This document shows positions 55,337-64,000 of a DNA stretch of 64,000 nt, piece after piece (the first letter of the stretch is position 1; every line of letters begins with the position of its first letter). The translations under genes were made by a program, and so were the position numbers. The notes under the pieces are model-generated. The model ran no database searches. It was not told the DNA's origin and saw only the letters and a list, made by a program, of their open reading frames with translations. The stretch covers positions 379,929 to 443,928 of the forward strand of contig NW_013171821.1 of the NCBI RefSeq assembly GCF_000151665.1. Reading direction: 5' to 3'. This stretch comes from Blastocystis hominis. Taxonomy: Eukaryota; Sar; Bigyra; Opalinata; Blastocystidae.

Positions 55337-58300
55337 TTAATGCTTCTTATGTCCCTTCTTCCCCTTCTTAAACTTCTTCCCGCTCGATCCCTTCCCCGCG
55401 GCATCATCTCCATCTCGCTTCTTACTCACCGGAATCGACACCAATCCGTTCACTCCCTTCTTCAACGCGTCCTTCCACTCCTCCTCCGTCCCCTCCACGC
55501 GATACTCCTTCAATTCTTCATCCTTCAAAATTTGCCTCGATAATTGCAATTCCACTTTTTCCCCCGCTTTTTTCAAGTCCTGCTCCAGCGTCTCTTCCAG
55601 CGGCTTCAGCGTACTCGCTACCTTCGCCTCCTCCTTCATTCTCTGCCGGTCCTCTTCCTCTTCCTCCCGACTCAGCGTATTCTACATTCAAAAAACCGCG
55701 GGGATCGCGTACCTGGAGCGCCTTGTAGATCTTAATAACGCTGCGGTTGAACAGCGAGAGCAGCTGCGCCGACGCGACCTTGGGGAACTCGGCGAGGAGC
55801 TCGTCGATGGTTTTGTGCTGCAGTCCCTGTCCGATGAGAATGGTTTCCTGCAGCGCGCTCATCGCGAGATCGCCGAAGCGCCGGTTGAAATAGAGCCGCG
55901 CGATCTCGGGAATGGTGTCGAGAATCATGTGATAATCCACGTAGTTCCGCGCGTAGCTCCCCAGCCGGCTCAGATCGTCGTTGCTGAGGAAGAACCGGAT
56001 CTCCGTGTCTGTTAGCGGCTTAACATAGACGTCTTTGTGGGCCTCGTCAGCCACGGAGAGCACGAGCTTCTTCGCGAGCAATCGGAGCGCTAAGCGCGCG
56101 GGGAACGCGCGGAACTGGAAGGCGAGCAGGTTGATGAAGCGGTGTTGGAAGTCCGCCACGAAGGACGCCAGCCAGCCGTCGCTGGGCGCGTCGGGCAATG
56201 CCGAGCAATCGAGAGGCTGCGAGTGAGAGAAAGGAGAAAGAAGAAACGCGAAGCAGAACGCAGGAATGCTCGCCGGTCAATTCGTTCGCGGTCTGGCGAA
56301 GATACACCGGCGCGAAGCCTTCCTTCTCGTAGAAATTGAACAGCTGCTCGGTCAGGCCGAAGCTCACGCCCAGCCACTACGCATCAAAACGTGGAAACAG
56401 GGAAACGTGGAGGCGCTCGGGCCGCCGATCGGAGAGCGCGACGAGGAGAGATGGAAGATGTTTCCGCGGTTTTGCGACCTCGTGGAGAGACCCATCGTCC
56501 ACCTTGTCAATCTTGTCATCTTCGCGGTCATCTTCGCGGTCATCGTCTTCGTCTTCGTCGTCTCCGGTGAACTCGATCTTGCCTTCGAAGTACTGTCTCA
56601 GCAGCTGCAGTGTGCGTCGTCCATAGCCCATTCCCTGCACGTCGGGATGCGTCGCAATCCGCACAATCCGCGCGCCCGACAGCTGCGAGAAGTCGCTGTC
56701 CAGGAACTGCCGCGCGACGATCCACGGGATCAGATCGCCCGCCGACCGCGCGCCCTTCTGCAGCTCGCGCTGGACGGTTTCGCGGGAGATATTTCCCTCC
56801 AAGCAGACCTGGGCGACGCAGTAGACGTCGGGGAGCGCGCCGTCTTGCCGCGGGGAGAGCAGGACGAAGAGCATGTGAGCGGGCGCGTCGGAGAGGAGCT
56901 GGAGATCGTCGGGAGAGTTCTTGTAGTGGGAGGCGACGTAGAGCGCCCAGACGCGCTGGAGAAAAGCCTCGGAGAGCTTGTGGTAGCTGAAGAGCGAGTC
57001 GCGGTTCACGAAGTAGAGCTCGCAGTCGTCGGGGTGCGGCGTGCCGGAGAGCAGGCGGTACGGCGTGGCGGTGCAGTCCAGGCAGAGGAAGGAGTACAGC
57101 CAGCGCTCCACAGGGTCGTTCGGCGCGTAGCGGATGGGCTCCGTCAGCTCGATCTCGCGAAGCGTTTTTCCCGCTACGAACTGAAGCGCAATTCTCGATC
57201 CTACTGCCCGCGTCCTGCTTGCGCAGCTCGTTGAGCAGTTTGAGGGAGAGCGAGCGGCCCGTGCCCTCGTAGCCGGTCACCGTGCTGCTGAGGAACACGA
57301 TGTACGGGCCCAGCAGGCTCTTCACGAGCGGCAGCGGGATCGCGGCGGCCTCGTCCACGATGCACAGCTCCGCCTGCGCCAATTTCGACGCCTCCGCGGG
57401 GTCCACGAACTGCACGACCTGTCTGTGCGTCTTAAACACGTTCACGCGCACCACCCAGTGCGCCTGCTCCTCCCGCGGGGAATAGATCACCTCGAAGTCG
57501 GTGTGCTCCGCGAACTTGAGCGCCTTCAGCCCCTTCACCGCGAAATCGAACAGCGTCTGCACGTTCTCCGCCGACGGCGCCGTCACGAACACGTTGCTGT
57601 ACCCGAACCCGATCGCTCCCGCCACCGTCAAACCCAGCGCCGCCGACTTGCCCTACATCTGATCATCCGCGGTGATGCACACTCTCCCGCGGGAGGCCGT
57701 CACCGACACGGTGGTCTGCCGCGTCTTCTCGGTAATGTGTCGAGCATCGCGTAGACGGCGGAGGCCTGGTCGGCGGTGCGACACAATCCGGTCAACGCGC
57801 GAAGCACTTGACTGTTCGCGAAGGCCGCCGATTTCAGGTCCAGCGACTTCGTCTTCTCGTCCAGCTCCGCGTTGATGCGCTGCAGATTCGCGTGTAACGC
57901 GCGCTGGGAGGGCGTTTCGTGCGCGTCTTCGTCGGCGAGGGACGCGGCGATTGGCTCGATGGTGAGGATCTTTTTGTTGATAGGGAGGATGTTCAGCTCG
58001 TCCTAGGTGAAAAGGAGAAACGGGAGAAACGTCGAGGACCATGCAGGTGGAGCAGTTGGACAGGGAGAGGATGAAACGCTCGTTGAAACGAGGGGTGATG
58101 TCGCCATGCGATTCGGTGCGGTACTTGGCGTGGCAATCCTGAGGGTGAGGAAATGGGGAAACGGAGAAAACGTACCATGACCATGCCATAGAATTGCTTC
58201 AGGCTCGACATTGTTTTGAGCAAAATGGCGATGATGCCGCCACCTTCCACGGTTTCGATCGTTCGGCAGAGGAGATTCGCTGTAAGCGATTCGAAGTCTT

Positions 58301-58734
58301 GCAGAACCAGCATGCCATAGGTTTGACCCAAGATGTTCTTCGACTCCTTGTAGTAGCACCAGCGGATTTCAGTGCTCGATACGAAGAGATCGAACGGGTT
58401 CTCGCCGTCCTTGTCGTATACACCACGACTGATTAGCTTTTTGATTTCTCGCATGCGTTTCTTCTTGTGGCTGTGTGTGAGCCCAATGTAATGGAATAAA
58501 CGTGCTGAAACCCAGGTCTTTCTTGTAACACCACAACACCGAAGGACGCGTACGCACGCGGCACTTTGATAGCATGTAGTGCAAATTGGGAATCTAGAGA
58601 AGATGTAAATAAAACAGAGAAAGGACTTGATCTTTTCCATTATCTCCGATAATGATCATCAATGTTCGCTGATTTAGCTTCACGCCATTTTCAATCAGCG
58701 TGCGAATACGACTATCGATTTTCTTTTGGACCAT
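55337..58734 (-). CDS. NAT10: RNA cytidine acetyltransferase NAT10/Kre33
   Basis: Makes N4-acetylcytidine in 18S rRNA and tRNA, using ATP and acetyl-CoA, in the nucleolus. The start ATG at 58732-58734 (MVQKKIDSRIRTLIENGV) matches the family start. PSVLWCYKKDLGFSTHKKKR and LVLQDFESLTANLLCRTIET follow, then the Walker A ASRGRGKSAALGLTVAGA, split by a 30-nt intron after SRGR. The helicase part has GYSNVFVTAPSAENVQTLF, ELCIVDEAAAIPLPLVKSLL and GYEGTGRSLSLKLL. The GNAT domain has RIVRIATHPDVQGMGYGRR and APVYLRQTANELTGEHSC. The tail is Lys/Gly-rich (KKFKKGKKGHKKH) before TAA. Eight or so introns. Length about 1,000 residues, as in yeast and animals. Confidence 0.95.
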
Positions 58735-59055
58735 TCCCTACATACACGATAAGTCTCTTTCAATACATGCAAATGATAGAAGGAGTGTTTTGGAGCCCTT
58801 CTATCCATATAGAAACCATTTCCTACCACAGTGTCAAGAGAAATATTGGTTTTAGTAGAATCACGGTTATGGTGTAAATTGGGTTTGGGAGGCAAAAAGG
58901 TGTTTATACTTGTTAGAAACGAGACTTTTGTGATATCCACGCGTTATGAAAGCGATCCTTCCATTGTGATTCATCATAGATATATATTTATATATCATGC
59001 TTCTTCTCCCCACCAATCACCTCTCCTTCCACCTTCTCCTCACCCTCTTTCCTCC
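58735..59055. other. Intergenic between NAT10 start and XPO7 end
   Basis: About 320 nt; no gene. It should contain the NAT10 promoter, but no element is recognisable. Confidence 0.4.
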
Positions 59056-59063
59056 AACAAACA
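59056..59063 (-). terminator. TGTTTGTT octamer of XPO7
   Basis: AACAAACA on the plus strand. T of the TGA (59068) is exactly 4 nt upstream, so the transcript could end T plus tail (TAA) without using the genomic TGA. Confidence 0.75.
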
Positions 59064-59065
59064 CA

Positions 59066-62000
59066 TCACAACTTCATATACGACAAATACTGTCTTCTCC
59101 ATGCTACAGCCATCTTGCTAAACTTATCCATGCTCTGCTTGCTCATCGCATAATCCAACGAACTCATCAGATTATTCGAATCCTCCATCAGCTGCATCTG
59201 CACAATCGAGTCCTGATTCTCGCTCACCGCCTTAATATACTGCCCAAACGCCTGCTGGTCGACCAAACACACTGCATAGATGGGTTTGGAGAGCTCCCAC
59301 AAGGTGGACGCGGCTCCAAAAATGAACGCATTCAGCACGGACGTCAAAACGACGCTCCAAAAATTGGGCTGCGCGACGATGATCCGCTTAATATTCGCGA
59401 CGGTGGGCGTGTTTTTGTATTGGTTCAGATACAGATAGCTCGCCACGCGCGTGAGGATCCGCGAGCACGCGATGACCACCTCGGGACTGAAGCTGGACAC
59501 GCCGTTGCACACGCTGTCCATGATCGTAATGAACGCCTGCGAGTCGATCGCACACACCGTATCGATGTGTTCCGCGAACAAAATCTCCAGGAACACAAAC
59601 ACCGCTCGCTCGTATTTCGGCCATTCCTATCCGTCAGAAAGGGGAAACGGGGAAACCGAGAGGGACTTGAAGGGCGTGCGGATCACGATTTTGAGGTACA
59701 TCTCCAAAATGTCTTTAAAACTGGAATCGTCGTAAAGTGGAAACACGCCGAACGGAACGTACTTCCCCTCTAGACCTCAACAGAACCGCGGGAGCAAACT
59801 CAGCAGGCGGACCATCACGTGGAAGAGCTGGCAGATTCCCTTGTAGACGTACGCGGGACATTGGTCCTACGCGATGATTGGACGCACGAAATCCGCACGA
59901 AAGTTTTAAAGTTGTTGAGCAGTAGATTTCCGTAGACGATCAAAACGCGTGCAGTTTCGCGGAACAATGTAACACCATTGGCGATATCGTTGCAATAATC
60001 GATTCTGGATTCTTGATTCAAAACGAGGGACGCCAAGAATTTCATAATGGAGGAGACGATCTCTTCTTCATCGCCGTGCTCGCGTAAAGCGCGCTGCATC
60101 ACATCGAACGCTTTCGGATAACTGAATCATAACAAGCTCATAACGAGAGCGTACATCGACTCCACAAACACGCTGAACGAACGCTGGCTTGTGCACGACA
60201 TCACGATTCCACGCGCGTCGCGGAACACGTTCACGATCGTCTGCTATCCCTCAAATCGTGGAAACGGAGGTACGCATTCCGGCTCGTTCAGCTGCTGCGC
60301 GTTGTACAGCAGAGAGATTCGGTCCAAAACCGGCTTCATGAGCATCTCAAGCCGTCCGGGAACGTTTTCGAGGAGGATCAGATTGGTGAGGGCTTGATAA
60401 TACATGCTTCGCAGATGACTGAACGCGGGATTCCGTAGAAAATGAAACTCCTCTTCCTATTGGATGAGAAAAATTATGAAAATAAAAAAAAGAAAAAACT
60501 TACGGTGTGGTGCTGTAAAACGAACTGAACCGACTCGATTTTTAACAAAAGTAAACTGCTTTCATAGCCGTCGCTGATATCCAAGAGGAGTTTCAACGAT
60601 TCGGTTACCACCATTTCGTTGTCTGTCCAGTTACGCAGGTTCCGACACACCTTCTCCCAAATAAAGGACATCACTTGCGAAATGTCCCCGAACCCCACCT
60701 GCGTGATGAAACTCCGATACGCCTATTTCACATTCCAAAAATCGGGGGTACTTCGGCTCTCTGCGGAATGGGTCCGTTCTTGCAGTCCTCGTACTCTCTG
60801 ATAATCGCAAAGGACTTCTGATCGTTGACGAAGGTGCGTCGAAAGATCAAAAAGAACGACAGAAACGCGACTTCCAGCTGCGGGTGGCAGCGATAGCCGT
60901 GGCTCTGCTGCTCCTGCATGCAGTAATTCACGAGCTGCAGCACGTTCCGACTCAGCTGCGCGTCGTAGAAGTTGTGGTTGCTCGTCACTTGGATCAGCAT
61001 GAAGGATTGCCCGCTGATCACGTTCGCGATTATATGAATCAGCAACGCAAGCTTCTCTATCCCTCACTCCTCAAAACACCGCCACTACTCTCCAAATTCG
61101 CGATCTCCTCCTGCAGTTCCCCGTTTCCCTCGAACAGTTTCCCCAGTTCCACCTACCCTCGATCCCCGCGGTGAGCCCTACTTGGTATTCATTGGACAAT
61201 TCGATGAATCGGCGCAGCAAAAACTCGCCGCAGGTGGGATAGACGAACCGAATAATCTGTGGAATCTGCGTCATTTCTTCGCGCAGCGTGTCGGGATCGT
61301 CGAGAGGATTGGAGTTTCCTCCGTCGTCGAGGACTTGGAGCAGTCTGCCCTCGATGTAGGCCTCGACGATGCGCGGAATCAGGTTGGCGAGCACGTTCTG
61401 GTTCAACGCGATGGCGCTGGTGATCTGCACGTAGCGGAACGCGCAGGTCATGCGGGACCACAGCGTCAGCAGGAAGTTGATCGAGTTGTTGCAGGCGTTC
61501 CAGTCGCGCAGCGACGTGCACGTGAAGTTCGAGATCAGCTCAAAACACGTCGCGAACTGCGCCGTTTTCATCAGCTCCGACAGCTGGAAGTTCGACTAGA
61601 CCTCACTCTCCCCGCGGGAAGCCACCTTCAGCCGGCCCAGCAATTGGCACATCATGTTGTACGTGTCTTCGTCGTTGAGTCCGTGCCCCGAGCTCAGACA
61701 CTCGGCGACGCCGTTGATCAGAACCTCCAGAAAGCGCAGACGCAGCCCGGGATCGCGGAAGATGGACCGTCGAATGGACGCGAAGAGCATGATAATCTCG
61801 AGCACGCTGAGCGTTAGCGGCGGCTGCACCGATTGGTAGCTTGGATGGAGGCTGAGGAGGGAGGGTACATGGCGAATAACCGCGCGAGACGCTCGCTGTT
61901 GCAGACGAATCCCTCCCAGAGCGCGGGGATTTGCAGCACCCAGGTCTCGTCGGCGCTCTCGTCGCTTTTGCAGCCGATGAAATCGAACTGGAGACACTGG

Positions 62001-62762
62001 GAGAGCACTTTCATGTCGGCTTGGAGCAGCGCGTTGCGGTAGGTGAAGTCGTTGAATTTCTCAGAGCCGGAGCCGGAACTGATGTCGTCGACGACTTCCA
62101 GAGCGGTCTCGAAGATCGTGAGGAGGCTCTCGGAGATGAATTGGGTGACGGTCTTGCGGTGTTCGGTGCTGTCCACTGCGTGTGAGAAGGATAAAAGAGA
62201 AGAAGAGAGGATACTCAGATAGGGAATGTCCATCTGCTCGACGAAATCTGCCATCATGTTGAGGCCTAAAATGAAAAATTCGGGTCCTTGGTTCGCGAGC
62301 GAGTCGATGCTCGAGAGCAAGGAACGCTGATGGCGGTCCTCCATCCAGGATAGCTTTGATATGATACAGATGGCGATTGAAATGTTGCGGAACACCATGG
62401 GATCGAGAGAAGGACCTCGCTCGGAGAGGTACGCGAGAAGGTTGTCACCTACAGTAATATAAACTTGGATAACGCCCACGAAGCTCTAAACGACGAGCGG
62501 TACTCAAAGACGTCCAGTTATCAAGAATGATGTGCTTCAAGGAAATACTGAGGTAAATCAACGAATTTGCGCTGTGAGAGTTGTTCAAGATACTCCTAGG
62601 ATCGTAGCTCCCTTCTGTTCCCCACTCAATCTCGTTTGCAAATGAAGAGTTCTTCGTGATAGCCGCAATTTCGTTCTCTGCGCGTCTTCTATCTTGCTCT
62701 TGTGAAGGACCGTATAAGGTGTCACAAAGATGCTCGAAGTACTGCAAATCTTTCTCCTTCAT
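59066..62762 (-). CDS. XPO7: Exportin-7 (RanBP16-type karyopherin)
   Basis: Ran-dependent nuclear export receptor built of HEAT repeats. The start MKEKDLQYFEHLCDTLYG (ATG 62760-62762) matches LAQLENLCKQLYE of animal XPO7. The most telling block is LQFDFIGCKSDESADETW then VLQIPALWEGF, against CLNFDFIGTSTDESSDD in human. Others are NGVTLFRETARVLIVYGNLL and the terminal WRRQYLSYMKL. It needs a dozen or more introns of about 30-36 nt, not all placed. Between blocks the sequence is helical and Leu-rich. The genomic span of 3.7 kb leaves about 1,050-1,090 residues, the expected size. Exportin-1 was considered, but its central NES-groove signature is absent. Confidence 0.88.
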
Positions 62763-62980
62763 AACTAGATGACACGTTAGACATCTCTACTGTAGGAATA
62801 TTATAAAGGCAGAGCCGCCCAACAAAAAACCTCCAACGAGCTCTCATTTACGCCGCAAATCATCCCAAATTCAATTCCTCATTTCTAGAAGTGCCCTACT
62901 TTCCTCTGAACCTCTAACTTCTCACAATACGATATTATGAAAAAAGAAGAAAAGCCTAGAAAATCGGGAATTCCATTTTC
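62763..62980. other. Short intergenic region
   Basis: About 220 nt between two minus-strand genes, presumably holding the XPO7 promoter. No motif recognised. Confidence 0.4.
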
Positions 62981-62988
62981 AACAAACA
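62981..62988 (-). terminator. TGTTTGTT octamer making the reductase stop
   Basis: Exact octamer on the minus strand. The coding T at 62993 is 4 nt before it and in frame, directly after the TGG for the conserved C-terminal Trp. Confidence 0.85.
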
Positions 62989-62992
62989 CCCA

Positions 62993-64000
62993 ACCAACAC
63001 TCCAAATTGTATCGTCCCTCCTTTTCCATCTGCTTCAAATACTCTTCGCCCTTGTCCTCGCTCATTCCAGTCTCCTTCTTGAACGCATCGATAATACCAG
63101 CACGAATTGCAGCGGGAGCCTTTCCGGCAAGTCCGCAATAATAGAAATAGCCGCCCTGGTTCATCAAATAGTCCGTCACCAATTTGCTGTTTTCCCGAAT
63201 CTTGTCCTGCACATAAATCTTGTAACTCTGCTCTCGCGAGAACGCGGGAATAACATGCGTCAAAACTCCCTCCTCATGATACTTCTTCCACAAATCTCCG
63301 TAAACAAACTCCTTTCTATATCTGCAGCCATAAAACAACGTCGTGTCTCCCATCGGCAGTCCCGATCTTGCCTGCGCGACGCGATGTTCCGTGATCGCCT
63401 TAAATGGCGCTATTCCTGTTCCCAGCCCGGCCATAATCACCGGAGCCTTCGAATCCTGCGGCATTTTCATAGTTCCCGGGGTGACGACCCCGCGTATGGT
63501 GGTGTGGGAATCTGCTTTCAAATCGTGGAGATACGAAGTGCATTGGCCTCTGCGCTGCACGCCCGACGGCGTTTTCCAATTCACGCCCACCACGCACAGA
63601 TCGAGCGTGTGCGGGTGCATCAGTGGCGACGACGCGATGCTGTAGAACCGCGGTTTCATCGTGGGAATCAGCTCCACCAGGAACGGCAATGCCGGCTTGG
63701 CCGACGGGAATTTCCGAAGAATATCCGCGTAGGTCAGCGTTTCCGCGAGGAACGACTGCACCAGCGGGGATCCCGCGGCCGTCAGCATGGACTCGAGGGC
63801 TGCTTTTTCCGCGGGATTCGTGGCGAAACGGCTGAGGAGGCTGTAGAAACGGCGCGTGGGACGGCCGAAAACGTCGAGGACCTCGGTGAAGAGAGTCTCG
63901 ACGGTGGTGGTGCTGGGGAGAAAGGTCCTCCGAATTTGGTCCGATTTCTGGATTTTGATGAAGTCGGTCGGAGAGAGATCGAGATCATGGAGGAGTTGGA
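62993..64000 (-). CDS. NADPH:flavoprotein reductase C-terminal part; possibly pyruvate:NADP+ oxidoreductase (partial)
   Basis: The FAD- and NADPH-binding half of a P450-reductase-type diflavin module; the 5' part lies outside the window. Seen in order: FGRPTRRFYSLLSRFAT, TYADILRKFPSAKPALPFL, the FAD motif KPRFYSIASS, GQCTSYLHDL, the NADPH motif MAGLGTGIAPFKAI, TLFYGCRYRKEFVYGD, REQSYKIYVQDKIRE, YFYYCGLAGKAPAAIR and the end RYNLECW. The family ends in an aromatic residue that stacks on FAD. The genomic frame runs on to LGVC, but a poly(A)-made stop places Trp last. Blastocystis is known to have pyruvate:NADP+ oxidoreductase, whose C-terminus is such a module. A stand-alone cytochrome P450 reductase or sulfite reductase is the alternative. 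No intron is visible in this part. Confidence 0.85.

Noticed and set aside
56266-57234. Arg/Ala-rich plus-strand frame inside NAT10.
   Set aside because: Antisense shadow produced by high GC; NAT10 similarity on the minus strand is continuous.
59066-62762. Exportin-1 (CRM1) as identity of the exportin gene.
   Set aside because: The DFIGCKSDESADE block and the N- and C-termini match exportin-7, and the CRM1 NES-groove sequence is missing.
1-64000. CRISPR array, insertion sequence or prophage.
   Set aside because: No spaced direct repeats, terminal inverted repeats or transposase-like frames were seen; the repeats present are microsatellites or coding arrays.

Overview
The window is a gene-dense piece of a protist nuclear genome, and everything structural points to Blastocystis (stramenopile gut anaerobe) or a very close relative. 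First, almost every gene is cut by tiny GT-AG introns of about 27-37 nt; reading frames recover recognisable proteins only after these are removed. Second, the octamer TGTTTGTT, the Blastocystis-type downstream polyadenylation motif, lies just after at least a dozen genes on both strands. Third, several genes have no useful genomic stop codon: a coding T sits exactly 4 nt before the octamer, so cleavage there plus the poly(A) tail makes TAA. Species/subtype cannot be told from sequence alone.

Layout. 1-2.1 kb: 3' end of a coiled-coil gene, then pantothenate synthetase (-). 2.1-6.8 kb: a large unrecognised protein (-) with an Asn-Glu-Ser-rich tandem repeat. 7-8.2 kb: methionine aminopeptidase 1 (+). 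8.2-11 kb: AT-rich gene-poor stretch with decayed gene fragments. 11-18.8 kb: a WW protein, AP-4 mu adaptin, a TMEM87/GOST seven-TM protein, and a WW-SH3-MyTH4-RhoGAP protein. 19-23 kb: two tandem U2 snRNA genes, a secreted GH3 glycosidase, a 5S rRNA gene. 23-29 kb: low-confidence GC-rich coding, a small membrane protein, and MORN/leucine-rich-repeat (LRR) family genes. 29-36.6 kb: a very large USP-type deubiquitinase (-). 37-40.4 kb: an unrecognised secreted beta-rich protein and another MORN/LRR gene. 42.3-44.4 kb: nucleotide-rhamnose synthase (-) divergent from proteasome alpha-6 (+). 44.7-50.6 kb: a small membrane protein, PP2A scaffold subunit, mitochondrial-type DnaJ, and a phage-like RuvC nuclease. 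50.7-64 kb: MFS transporter, SANT-domain protein, NAT10 acetyltransferase, exportin-7 and the 3' end of an NADPH flavoprotein reductase (perhaps pyruvate:NADP+ oxidoreductase).

There is no operon logic; most genes are housekeeping (RNA modification, export, proteolysis, trafficking, signalling). The MORN/LRR genes, found in four places in different states of decay, are the expanding accessory family. Spacing is very tight: neighbours on opposite strands share 3' or even 5' ends, and 3' UTRs can be zero length. The most interesting features are the polyadenylation-made stops with a fixed T-N4-octamer geometry, the phase-1 LRR exon modules, the overlapping divergent gene starts at 25.9 kb, and the RuvC-like nuclease.

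CDS coordinates give the whole span from start to stop including introns. Introns were placed by eye and confirmed by frame and family alignment from memory, not by RNA data.
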